This document shows, one piece after another, positions 47,674-57,169 of a DNA stretch of 64,000 nucleotides. Below the pieces are notes generated by a model. That model was not told where the DNA came from. It searched no databases and saw nothing but the letters and a program-made list of their open reading frames with translations. The stretch is from Actinostola sp. cb2023. Its lineage: Eukaryota > Cnidaria > Anthozoa > Actiniaria > Actinostolidae. The stretch covers positions 1-64,000 of the forward strand of contig JAUJYZ010001083.1 in the NCBI GenBank assembly GCA_033675265.1, given 5' to 3'. How positions within the stretch are numbered: position 1 is the stretch's first letter; each line of letters opens with the position of its first letter. A program made the translations under genes and the position numbers.

Positions 47674-48004
47674 GTGTTGGAGATACAAACAAGAGGAGCT
47701 AAATGCTTTGTTATCGGTATTCAATATGACCGCCATGACGTCACGTGTAAACCTCTATTTCAGGAAAATCTTTATTAACGGTGTCTTGGATGCAGAAGAC
47801 ACCACAGCGACTCCCTTCCAGGACGTCAGCGACAATACTGAGATAGGTGCATGGTGGGATGATACTTTACACAGAAACAACAACATCAGAATAAACACTT
47901 TGTTCATCATCGACAAAGCTGTAGACTATAATAGGAACCGGAACGCTTACACAGATTCCGTGGAGATCTGTCAAGCAAAAGCCGTAGATAACGATATGCC
48001 TTGA
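40297..48004 (+). CDS. Secreted collagen-like protein with LamG/ConA-type C-terminal domain (10 exons)
   Basis: Exons 40297-40373, 42227-42344, 42855-42971, 43446-43481, 43828-43925, 45870-45924, 46039-46225, 46293-46552, 47165-47277 and 47764-48004 join in phase to 433 aa. A signal peptide (YLSGFLFLLLVQG) opens the protein. Gly-X-Y repeats (GSKGDKGAPGVKGAKG, KGDVGSKGAPGK, GERGGRGDPGPPGAKGER) span about residues 77-147, each exon being a multiple of three. A Cys-containing region with VCTSKGWKTL follows, then a jelly-roll-like C-terminus (residues ~255-433: GKGIRLSG, WSVMALIK, WYQITWTW, FINGVLD, IGAWWDD) resembling laminin-G/concanavalin folds. It is probably an extracellular matrix or secreted lectin-like protein. 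The intron 45925-46038 is open in frame, so retention is possible. AATAAA lies at 48013. Confidence 0.9.
40519..40615 (+). repeat. GAAT/GGAT microsatellite at the end of a dispersed element
   Basis: Runs of GAATGAATGAATG are broken by a few GGAT units. It is followed by AACTTTATTTACAGAGGTAA, which looks like the reverse complement of a non-LTR 3' tail with a polyadenylation signal. Confidence 0.85.
41324..41595. mobile_element. hAT-like MITE, copy 3 of the TACTCAGGGGTATC family
   Basis: CCCAGGGGGGTACTCAGGGG begins and CCTGGG ends the element. GTCGTGAC is duplicated at 41316-41323 and 41596-41603. It lies in intron 1 of the collagen gene. Confidence 0.9.
41897..42062 (+). repeat. GATGATGGT-rich microsatellite
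   Basis: Imperfect GAT/GGT triplets within intron 1 of the collagen gene. Confidence 0.85.
44381..45140. mobile_element. Large foldback in collagen intron 5
   Basis: AATAAGCCAAGTCAGAGTTT at the left is mirrored by AAACTCTGACTTGGCTTATT at the right. The arms are about 120-130 bases, through CCGAATCGGGATAAAATGTG and CTCCCATGTCTCTTGTATTT. The terminal 40 bases match the arms at 8885 and 13905, so the family is dispersed in the window. The interior includes GGGCTTCCTGTGTC and is unrecognised. Confidence 0.88.
45150..45447. mobile_element. Foldback MITE in collagen intron 5
   Basis: TCAGTATTATGCGAACTCAG at the left is mirrored by CTGAGTTCGCATAATACTGA at the right, with arms of about 75 bases extending through the GCTGGAACTTGGTTTTTCGC word. 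Confidence 0.88.
45450..45755 (+). repeat. Direct ~140-bp tandem duplication in collagen intron 5
   Basis: The unit TACTTGGCAGCTAAAACTGA ... ATTATGCATAAGGTCTATTG occurs at 45450-45593 and again at 45610-45754. Its end is also present inverted at 44015-44065 (TAGACCTTATGCATAATGGC), making these the arms of a larger, older foldback into which the two preceding elements inserted. Confidence 0.8.
46672..47052 (+). repeat. GAGTCGTGGTC minisatellite split by a non-LTR 3' tail
   Basis: Roughly 10-11 base units GTCGTGGTCGA occupy 46672-46852 and 46997-47052. Between them (about 46853-46996) is sequence ending GGAAAATAAAAACCTTTGAA with a short TTGAACC repeat, as expected for a 5'-truncated LINE tail. 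It lies in intron 8 of the collagen gene. Confidence 0.75.
47637..47672 (+). repeat. TTG trinucleotide microsatellite
   Basis: About 12 TTG units in intron 9 of the collagen gene. Confidence 0.95.
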
Positions 48005-48086
48005 TGTCATGTAATAAAGCTCAAGCAATGCGGGCGAGATGTTCCGTGTAACTTTGGATCATACACTGCCTACACTGCCTGCTTGA

Positions 48087-48355
48087 TAGAGGTGTCCGCT
48101 TAATAGAGGTGTCCGCTTAATAGAGGTGTCCGCTTAATAGAGGTGTCCGCTTAATAGAGGTGTCCGCTTAATAGAGGTGTCCGCTTAATAGAGGTGTCCG
48201 CTTAATAGAGGTGTCCGCTTAATAGAGGTGTCCGTTTAATAGAGGTGTCCGCTTAATAGAGGTGTCCGCTTAATAGAGGTGTCCGCTTAATAGAGGTGTC
48301 CGCTTAATAGAGGTGTCCGCTTAATAGAGGTGTTCGCTTAATAGATGTGTCCGCT
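48087..48355 (+). repeat. 17-bp minisatellite, ~15 copies
   Basis: The unit GAGGTGTCCGCTTAATA repeats with a 17-base period and only two or three variant units. It lies in the 590-base gap between the convergent collagen and METTL27-like genes. Confidence 0.97.
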
Positions 48356-48590
48356 AATGTAGTCCACGAGCTAGTTAAGGAATAACATTGGGACAATTTT
48401 GGGATCACTCACTTACTCGGCTGTAAACGTTTATTACGTTGCCGCTGAAGTACATCGCAGGCTAACTTTGCGAGCGTAAAAATGCGGCTGTATCCGCAGG
48501 CTAGTGAACGGGTGACTTTGATGTTAATTTTAAAATTATAATAACAACAACTACACAGAGTACGTCTACATATCCTGTGCTTTATTTGAA

Positions 48591-51500
48591 TCACAGTTTC
48601 TGATATACATAGAGATAAGCCCTCTTCAAAACTGACTGCTTCACAGCTGGACCGTTGTAGTAATCCACCAATTCCTTGGAGATTAGTTTCCATTCCCTCT
48701 CCTCTTCGAACTGTTGGAATTTCTCCCTGTAACCAAGGTTGTTGTTTTCCAAATCTTCTTTTCGAAGAGTAAAGCAGAAGAGTCCATCTGTGAAAAGAAA
48801 GACGAGTGATTCTTTGAATTATGTCCATTGAATCGTAGTTAATAGAGGGGACTGAGTGTGAATGCCCGGTACTTCAGAAAAGCATTGTTATAGCAACGCG
48901 CACCGAGAAGCCTGGGAACAAAGCTAGGACTATCTCTTTGTTAGACTGCATGCCTTGTCACGTGACATTGGACGTTGCACAGTCAAAATCCAATATGGCG
49001 TCGTAACTGTCGTAAAATCGAAGTCTGTCAAGATTTGTTGTTATTTTATCAATGTTTTTGGTAAAAATCGGTCCCGTTTCAACACTGACACTTGTGCTTT
49101 CTTTGGTTATGGTTCAATCATGGTTAGTCTATTAACTATGGAATGTCGCATTCTAACCTTTCCTGAGCCAACGCCGATCATTTCGTCAAAGGCTCTAGCT
49201 TGGATCTGAGGTGCTGAGATGGCCGCAGAACTTATCATGGCCTCATATTCACCATCTTTGATTGCTTCGTTCTTCTTTTCGTCAATAAACTTCACCATCG
49301 TTTTCTGGTACAAGTTCTTCTGCCTCGCTTTCTGCAACATCGCGTCACAGCAGTCGATAGCGTCTACATTGACGTAGCCGAGTTCTTTAAAGGGGCACTG
49401 TCACGACGCGCGCATGCGCCAAATTTAATGATATGCAAAGATTATGCAAAGGTTAATGAAGTCAAAGTTTGCGGGTTTTCCCGGGATAATTTGTTCTTTG
49501 AGGTTATAAACCAGCTTTCGCAAACAAATTCTAAACGCCTGGCTAAAGAATTACTAGTGACATCTGATGATGAATCAAGACAGACAAGAGACGATTCCCG
49601 AGTTGACAACACAGCCACAGGTAAAGAATTTTATCACGTAAAATTACATCGCTGAAAACTATTAATAAGGGAATAAAGCTTACTTACTTCTTTGTTTCAA
49701 AAGAAAGACTAACGAAGATGTTTATACTACAGGTATCTTGTAATTGTAAGAGTACTTGTTCGACAAAAAGAACTGGAAATAGTAATCGGGGATGCCCGTG
49801 TAAAGGACAAAATATCGAATGTAGTTCTCTTTGCCGTTGTGGCACAGCCGCTAAACCATATTGAAACACCATGACCTGGTGTTTCAATATTGACTGGTGC
49901 ATAATAGTCTGAAAAAGGATTCGGTTTATTGCACTTTTACTTGTCTTGTTTTGCTATGCAATGATAGCAATTTCTAGATACCCTTGACGAAGAAATTCTG
50001 AGAAAACTTTGTAATAGATCTCTTCAGAGAGGTATAGGGTCAATGGAATATATTGATACCTTGCTGATTATGGAGGACAACAACGATGACTCAGAAAATG
50101 ATGGTATCCTTTTTATTGAATATTTATACCACTTATAGAAATAGAAATAGAAAAATCAACGCTATACAACGTTGATTTTTCTATTTCTATTAAAAATCAC
50201 AAGCCAAGCAACTATATAAATATAATAATATAAATTAGTTATGACTATCTTAGGGAATCATCGATCATTATTTCCATCATGGCTTTTTTTGATAGACAGA
50301 TTTTTAATTGTATAATGTATAATAGAGTGATTCCAATAAACCTGGGCACTACTAATTAGCTGTCAGTGTATATTAGATACAAAGGAACAAAAGAAAACAA
50401 GAGTGTCCAATAGTGTGTATTATTGTAGTTAGTAATGCCCAAGTTTATTGGAATCACTCTATACCATCGATACTAATAGAGTACAAACACTATACACAGA
50501 AATAGTACTATTTAGTACAAAAATAATACTGATTGTTAATTAGTGCAAAGCGTTTCAAGGTTTTAGTATTTGTACTCTAGTAATATTTCCATCATGTAAT
50601 TTATGCTATGTATTAAAACATAGTGCCAAATGTTTCACTAAAAGTAACCCGCAAGGTGGTATACAATATACTTTACAGCAGGAGGGGGGAGTGGGGGACC
50701 TCACCCTACAAAATTATTGTTTAGATAATCTGAATATTTGCCTTTATTTTTAAGGTTCCCAGTATATTATTTTGTTTCATTGATATACAAAATGGATTTG
50801 ATATGTACAAACAATACGTATTCACCTTGACCATTTATAAAGCACCTGCTTATTATTATGAAAATGACGCAGATGAAAACTTTCATTCTAATCTTCAACC
50901 TGAATCTTCACCTAGCAATGACCGAGTTCAGTATGTTGCACCAGAATGGTGTAAATGTCTGAAGTGTCAGCCCATGCCTCAAGAAATAGAGAACAAATGT
51001 TGCAGACAGAAGAACTGTGTGACTAAATCTACAAGGTTTCAAAAACTCTGCCTTGATCCAGAGGTATTGGAACTATGCATCAAAAAACCGTGCTGACATC
51101 CGAAATGATAGGGAGGATAATAGTACAAGATCACTTCGCAAAGCTGCCTATCGTCAATATATCTTAGATAGATATGGTCGATTAGGGAAAGGAAACAGGA
51201 AGGTAGCACCTTCTTGTGTAGTATTACAAATTCGTCATCGCTATCCCTCTGTTACCGGCATTTATATGGGCTTTAGACCACATTAATTCAGCCAATCAAA
51301 GAATATATTATACATGTTCTGAAATGTTATACGATTGGGGGCAAATTGTTTTATTCTGATATTTTCTATGTGTGATGAATTAGTTATAAAATGATTTCTT
51401 ATTGTATACCATGGACATCTAAATACTCGATTGTGTACTGTGGTAAAAACAAGTGAACGTTTATAAAATTTATTGCCCTATATATCATTATGATGTCACG

Positions 51501-53314
51501 GCTTGTTTATGAGGGGACAGAATCGTGAAGAACACTCGATTTCAAATTGGCTAGTTTCCCACAATATTTACTGTGTTTGTTGACTTTTATCGCTTACAGA
51601 CGGTCTGTAAAACACATTTATTTGGGAAATCTTTTGTGTTGTTGCTGTTTTGTGTCCCTCTCGCAACCACAATCCTTTGCGTTTAACACAATAGATTGTT
51701 TTGATGTAACGTCATAGTGATATAGGGCAATTATCGTTTCAAAACTTATTTATTCTGCATCTTCCTTATCAACCTTCCCCTTTATTTTGTCAAACCTACT
51801 CTTCCTTTTGAGAAAGAGATCCCTTGACATCGGTGGGGGCTTTGGTGCAACAGTTGGTGATATTAGTGCAGGATCACTCGCATTCAGTGAGACATGTCTG
51901 CCCATTATATCTACATCGTCTGTCCTCAGCTTCAAAATGTTGGCTGTCAGAATAGGGATATATTCATACCCTTTCTTTTCCTTAATGGTTTTTTGAAGTC
52001 CATTCCCGGGTTCTTGGGTTGAACTTCCGGCTAACCACCATTTCACCAGTCTTTGAGGTTGCAGTTGGCAGTTCTATATGGTAATTCCAATCAATAGCTG
52101 ACAGTTGCTTTCTGACTCTGTATGCTTTGTAGCTGGAAAATTGAACAATACATTTCAGATCTACATTGTGTATGCCAAGAGTATATTTCGTTTAGTTAGA
52201 ACTCGGAGTGATTCCAATAAACCTGGGCATTACTAACTACATCAATACACACTATTAGACATTCACTCTTTTGTTTTCTTTTGTTTCTTTGCATCTAATT
52301 AACACTGACAGCTAATTAGTAGTGCCCAGGTTTATATAGCCATGGTGTAATTCTATTTATAAAATAACTATATAATGATATAACGCACGTTCTGATTGGC
52401 CAAAGGATACATATTCTTTGTGTGCGCTACATGCTGAATGCTCAATTGGGAGAAAATAAAAGTAATAATGAAGGTAAACTGGACCAAAAATAAAAATGTT
52501 CTCCAATATTGTGAGCATTTATCAGAGTCACCAAAGCATGTAGCTGCATGTGCACCTCATTAGCATGTTATATTATTCACTTCTCATTAGCATGTAACAA
52601 ACGAGTTATGTAAGTTGGTGTAATTTGTATAATTTATTCAAATGTCCAATAAAGAAATGTTATGAGATTGGTTTATATGGGTGTATAGAAAAAAAAATAT
52701 GTCAAAATTGTACCTGTAAGAGCATCTCTTTGAGGCATATGCCAGGGAGAGGCTATTCACACATTCAATGCTGCCAGTATGTCTGAAGTTAAAAAATGTT
52801 TGAAACTGAACTGTTAAAAGCAATGACACTCATTGTGTTTTCAGATACAATAATCGCACACTTAGAGTAATATAATAATAATAATAATTTTGTATACATG
52901 TAGCACCCTTTCCTAAAATGTGTATGTGATATACCATAAGTTTTATTCCCCATGTTCCTTCTGGTTCCCTTATCTAAAGTGACATGCTTCATTTACCTAA
53001 ATCTCACATAATATTTGAAACTCGAGAGTAGCAATGGTTCTAAGATGACCTTCTGTAGAGCTTCAAAGTCTTTGTCTCTTCGGTCAAACCACTTGAGGTT
53101 ATCGTGGTCAACCAGGGTATCATGGTCACATTGGCCTCCAACCCATTCATGGGAGTTAGTTACATGGTGCAGCAAACCAATCCATTTGTCCTTTGAAGGT
53201 AAAATAAGATATAAGAGTAGACTTACAACAAAAATAACTGGGTAACACAAAAGTTTATATATTTTCTGTACATACATTTTTGTGGCTATCTCCATATATA
53301 GCAAAATATTTTAA

Positions 53315-53410
<96 letters not shown>

Positions 53411-54654
53411 GCCCGGGGAGGGGGGGGGGGGGGGGTACTCCCTTTGTCCAAGTGGTATGGGTGATCGGCGGTCGTGTTAGGGTTGGAAATATTTCCATGC
53501 AATGAAATCAGCGCTTTCAAGCTGTGCCACCAAGATCCGCGCATGCGCATGTGCATGTCATGACAGTGCCCCTTTAAGCAACGCACCAAGTAGACCAGTT
53601 CCTGCTCCAATGTCCAGGATACGTATAGCTTTACCATGGTCTTCGTGTTTGTATGTCTTCTTGACAATGGCATCAAACGTCTTGATGCAGTATTTATATG
53701 AAGCGTAGCCTGCTTCATGGCTGTCCTGAAAACCAAATAGAGTTTAACAAATCGACTTCATCCTTCTATGGTCTGTACTCTTATCGCAACCTCGTCGCTA
53801 CCAACTAAATAATAATATATTTGCGTCTTTTAAAGACGGGTTTCCTGTGGTAGAGCGCGCGCGCAATACGTATTATGTCGGGCTCCCTGTGCGCTGAGTA
53901 ACGCCCTATGTTGGGCTCCCTGTGTGCGTCCCGCAAGACGCGCCCGCATTCGCAGAGAGTGCATATACAGCTATTTCAAAAAAGGTTGGTGAAGGTTTTG
54001 TTGCATCTTGCATACCAAGCCCGAAATGTATTGTGGATCATATATAGATAATGTCAGCATGCACATACAGAAGAAAATATGTCGGCTCCGAAGATAAAGT
54101 TTGGCGGGAAAATTCCCAGAGTCGGCCACATTGTTGTGACCTTTCGCTGATTCCATTCACATCGCCCATAGTGCATTTCGGGCTTGGTATGCAAGATGCA
54201 ACAAAACCTTCACCAACCTTTTTTGAAATAGCTGTATGCGCGCGCGCTCTACCACAGAAAGCCCACTACAAAAAGACGCAAAACCATTTTATTTATTATT
54301 TAGTAGCCTCAGAAACAATGGTTGGGCTGCCTGTGGATGACCGCGTAAAATGAAGGTCTCGTTTCTCAACACTATGTAACACTGAGGAGATAAACAAACC
54401 TCTGGCAGTGACTACCGTCGGTTCCTGTACTACTGGCATTACTGTGTCGCGAATCAAGACCACATGCAGGTTTGTTAGTGTACTGTTTTAGAGTATCACC
54501 TTCACATCGATGATCGCGCTGAAGCATTCATCAGAAAGGATTCTGAATCACAAAAGTAAAAATCTACCTTTTCATAGACGTCTGCATATGGTTCATAGAA
54601 TTCTTCTACAAGTTCTTTTTCTGACAAGTCTGTTCCAGCATGAACTAACATCAT
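48591..54654 (-). CDS. METTL27: METTL27-like SAM-dependent methyltransferase, disrupted by a transposon
   Basis: Coding pieces in transcript order: 54568-54654, 53578-53725 plus 49158-49390 (one exon split by a 4.18-kb element), and 48591-48787. The protein would be about 221 aa (human METTL27 is 245). It starts MMLVHAGTDLSEKELVEEFY, has the SAM-binding motif I LDIGAGTGLLGALL, then VNVDAIDCCDAML, and ends VKQSVLKRAYLYVYQKL. Enzymatic role and substrate are not established for the family. Taking out the transposon with one TTAA gives LLKELGY in frame, matching the family. A further one-base phase mismatch occurs between 49158 and the last exon (an extra G in GTTGG would fix it). AATAAA is on the minus strand at 48581-48586. 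Confidence 0.88.
49428..51285 (+). CDS. Transposon-borne CXC plus P2X7-C-terminal-like protein, frame broken
   Basis: Candidate exons are 49428-49620 (N-terminus MICKDYAKVNEVKVCG), about 49733-49862 (cysteine-rich CXC unit: SCNCKSTCSTKRTG, GCPCKGQNIECSSLCRCG), 49978-50103 (acidic, LDTLDEEILRKLCNRSLQRG) and 50852-51285. The last carries the cysteine-rich cytoplasmic domain known from P2X7 receptors: WCKCLKCQPMPQEIENKCC, KLCLDPEVLEL, NRADIRND, YRQYILDRYGRLGKGNRKV, PSCVV, IRHRYPSVTGIYMGF. No P2X channel part is present. The frame is broken at an A6 run (about 51081-51086): one A fewer would keep LCIKNRAD in frame. The splice phase between the first two candidate exons is unresolved. Confidence 0.65.
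50140..50190. repeat. Short perfect hairpin
   Basis: ATAGAAATAGAAAAATCAAC pairs with GTTGATTTTTCTATTTCTAT around a small loop, within the transposon. Confidence 0.85.
50325..50462. mobile_element. Small MITE nested in the TTAA transposon, copy 1
   Basis: GAGTGATTCCAATAAACCTG at the left is mirrored by a CTTGGGCATT...TTGGAATCACTC arm at the right. A second copy is at about 52206-52336. Confidence 0.85.
51750..53190 (-). CDS. C-terminal part of a transposase-like protein (3 exons seen)
   Basis: Exons in transcript order: 52997-53190, 52714-52782 and 51750-52132, with phases that fit. Readable motifs are KDKWIGLLHHVTNSHEW, a C-x-H pair, KWFDRRDKDFEALQKVI, then RHTGSIECVNSLSLAYASKR and RKQLSAIDWNYH, ending EDAE. 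From memory, the WxxLLxHV ... HTGxxE ... KR ... LSAxDxNxH order matches the C-terminal half of animal TTAA/Kolobok-associated transposases; the exact family needs a search. A frame slip at an A6 run near 52009 separates the two halves of the last exon. N-terminal exons are absent: only the poly-G tract and about 140 bases lie between here and the element's end. Confidence 0.55.
52206..52336. mobile_element. Small MITE nested in the TTAA transposon, copy 2
   Basis: GAGTGATTCCAATAAACCTG again, in inverted internal order relative to 50325-50462 (ACACTATTAGACATTCACTC, then TTAGTAGTGCCCAGGTTTAT). The right arm is truncated before the terminal GGAATCACTC. Confidence 0.7.
53315..53435 (+). repeat. 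Poly-G tract, ~95 plus 15 bases
   Basis: A run of about 95 G, then AGCCCGGGGA, then about 15 G. Such a pure run is rare in eukaryotic DNA and coincides with the place where the transposase N-terminal exons should lie, so it may be a collapsed assembly or a deletion junction. Reading frames through it (poly-Gly/Pro) are artefacts. Confidence 0.9.
53969..54238. mobile_element. Foldback MITE in METTL27 intron 1
   Basis: ACAGCTATTTCAAAAAAGGT at the left is mirrored by ACCTTTTTTGAAATAGCTGT at the right; arms of about 75 bases include the CATACCAAGCCCGAAATG word. It is flanked on both sides by pieces of the CACAGG-ended MITE family (53836-53930 inverted, 54240-54337 direct). Confidence 0.88.
54240..54337 (+). 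mobile_element. MITE fragment, GGGCTGCCTGTG-ended
   Basis: CTCTACCACAGAAAGCCC ... TTTAGTAGCCTC ... GGTTGGGCTGCCTGTGG, matching the 28478-28632 copy. The 5' part is disrupted by the neighbouring foldback. Confidence 0.6.
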
Positions 54655-55149
54655 TGGAGGTAACTTGGGAAAATGTTCTTGGGTTTTAACCTCCCTATTA
54701 AAAGGTATAAATTCAAAAACTTTTAGAGCCGCGAAGCGGTGTTCAAGCTATTTGCTGCTTCGCAGAGCAGGGTACTGAAAATTCCTCACGAAACCGGAAA
54801 TGACGTCCATTGATTTCCTCACTGCGTCAGTATCGGTCTAACATGCGTCTTTCTCAAACGCTGAGCAAATAAATACCAACTGCTATTGTGCACTGTCCCA
54901 TACTTGAGTGGAGATCCTTGTATGGGACTTCGTGTCCTATTGTTTCTTCACCTGCCTTTTGAAAAATTGTAAAATAAATTTTGTTAAATGACTTACATTA
55001 TGTTTGCGATAGTCTTCAATACAGGTTGTAGATCAGTCTTGTTCACAGTCGAAAATACGATGCAGTGATTTGTGTATTACACCAAGTGTAAAACGGAGCC
55101 CGGTACGATCTCAAATATGATTGGATGCAAGATGATCTAAAAATATATA

Positions 55150-55412
55150 CAGCGATTTGCAAAAATTCTGTAAAATCCCAATATATCGATATATAGTAAT
55201 TTGCATAATCCTAATTCTTTGATTTTAGCTATTATTAAACCTAAATCTAAACCCAAGTAACCTTTGTAGTATATATGTGAAAAAACAATTGCAAAAATGG
55301 AACTTTAGAGGGCTTATTCATCAATTTTATGATGGAAATTACCCAAAATGCACCCGATATATTGATATATTGATATATTTGATTTTTACAGAATTTTTGC
55401 AAATCACTGATG
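55150..55412. mobile_element. AT-rich foldback MITE
   Basis: AGCGATTTGCAAAAATTCTG at the left is mirrored by CAGAATTTTTGCAAATCACT at the right; ATATATCGATATAT and GATATATTGATATA lie inside. Confidence 0.75.
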
Positions 55413-55792
55413 AAACAATAGAAAACAATGGAGATAACATTATTTAGTACTATTTAGTAATAGTACTATTTCACGGACATATGGTTTGCACTCTATACAA
55501 TACAATACATTTAGTAATTCTCCCACCGCTACAACCAATTTATTTATACAAATATCTAATGAGATACAAGCTGTCGATAGTATACTCTTGTCAGGGGTCT
55601 TTTTGTTACTCATAGAATGAGAATGGGAGATGGCGGTCGAGGCTTGGCAGACGAAAGGGAAACTCGTCAAAAAGGGGCCGGGAGGGGTTGGGCGGGTAAG
55701 ATGCGAAAATAGCCAAGCGCGACCACCGAGTATGAGTAGAGAGACCATATACATGTGTTACATGTATATACACCTATCATTAAAATGGATGG

Positions 55793-56143
55793 CTACTTCG
55801 CAATTTGCTTTCTTAGTAACAATATAGAAGATTTGTGATTGCGAAAACGGACCTTAAATTGATTAGAAGTGGAACCAACATATTGAAAGTTGCATTTAGT
55901 ACATGAAATAAGATAGATAACGTTGCTAGAAGTACAGCAAACAGATTGCCTAATCTTGTAGGTACGACCAGTGGAAAAACTCCTAAAACAATCAGACTGA
56001 ACCAAGAAGTTTTTGCATAGGTCGCACCTCTTGCCACACTTGAAGCATCCGTGACTGGAATTTAAAGTATCAGAAAGATCTTTTGTGGATCTAGAAGGTG
56101 CCAGTAATTCCTTAAGGTTCTTAGTTCTTCTAAAAGCTGTCAT
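55793..56143 (-). pseudogene. Penelope-like element, GIY-YIG endonuclease fragment
   Basis: The frame has CFKCGKRCDLCKNFL, a zinc-finger-like Cys cluster, followed by VIYLISCTKCNFQYVGST, an N-terminal GIY-YIG motif, and FKVRFRNHKSS with the conserved Arg. This order is typical of the C-terminus of Penelope-like retrotransposon polyproteins. Upstream frames on the minus strand to about 56620 give only short pieces, so the RT is missing or heavily mutated. Retrotransposon remnant; not connected to the stand-alone GIY-YIG genes at 16114 and 29764. Confidence 0.85.
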
Positions 56144-57169
56144 AATAGACTTAGGTGGAAAAATAGTATTAAGAACAGTGGAATTGGAATAAGGTCGGGA
56201 AAAAAATCGAATTTAATTTTCTTTTGCATGCATATCATTCCTTTGAATGACCTATTTCAGGGGAAAATACTAAAAAGTTCCAGCGATTTTTATTTTAGGA
56301 GAAATTTGCAGTTTTTAAAAACCCGTCTGACGACTGAAAATTTTCGGCTAAATTATAAGGCAACTTTGAACAGTCGGTGTGTGTTCGCCTCTAGCACTAC
56401 AACAACGATAATCAGTACACGTAATAAATGTTTCTTGGTCTTTTCTTCTGTACAATTTATTTTTCTGTAACTTGTGTAGTTATGTTTCAAATTTGGTTTT
56501 AAAAAGGTATACTGAGCGCCATGAACGGAACGTTGAAATATAGGTAATGTTTGAGGTGCGAAAAAGGAATCTGGTACATCATTTTTTGAAGAAAACGCCA
56601 TGCCCCAGGAAAGCTTCATATTTGCTCTTTCAGTTTAGAAAGTTTCAAGCTTGGGAATTCAATGTAGCATATTTGAGAAATAAAACTATTAGGCTTGAGA
56701 AAATTAGCATACTTTTCGACCTCATTGATCAAATAAACACCGTAGTCTGGCCGTTTCCGAAAATTGTGGTTCTTCACTCTAAAATGCTTAGAATTTGCTC
56801 CAAATAAGATTTACAAACAATTAAACTGTTTTCTACTTAAAACTGGCGCTTATTAGTCGGGCTTCCTGTGGAAGACCCGACTCTAAAAATGCAGAGCGTT
56901 CTTCTTCTTCGTATTCGCATATTGGGTTCTACAGCGCATGCGCCCTGTGCCGGCCGCTAAGATAATCACCGAAGGCTCAAACCACATGGTTTATCAAGAC
57001 GAGACATCGCACACATCGTCCTCTTTCGCTTCTTCGCAAACCTTGTCGAAGGAAGGTGATGTCGTCTTGTGATCGTGAGGAGTAAATATCGTCATTCTTT
57101 TGTTTTGTTTCATTGTGTTAAATGCCAGTAAAATACGGTTAGATTTTGTTTGTACAATCAGTATTATTA

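Larger units (their letters stand above)
49391..53573. mobile_element. 4.18-kb TTAA-target DNA transposon (Kolobok- or piggyBac-type)
   Basis: Left end AGGGGCACTGTCACGAC and right end, inverted, AGGGGCACTGTCATGAC are flanked by TTAA at 49387-49390 and 53574-53577. The sub-terminal regions are both GC-rich with GCGCATGCGC words. The target sits inside a METTL27-like coding exon and the site closes up in frame. Two convergent genes are carried. The AGGGG start favours Kolobok over piggyBac (which normally starts CCC), but this is an inference. It is decayed or incomplete at its right side (poly-G tract, missing transposase N-terminus). Confidence 0.9.

Noticed and set aside
50803..51286. A P2X purinergic receptor gene
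   Set aside because: Only the cysteine-rich cytoplasmic domain is present; there are no transmembrane or extracellular channel segments, and the frame lies inside a transposon.
53280..53736. Poly-Gly/poly-Pro ORFs
   Set aside because: Translation of a homopolymer G run; not coding.
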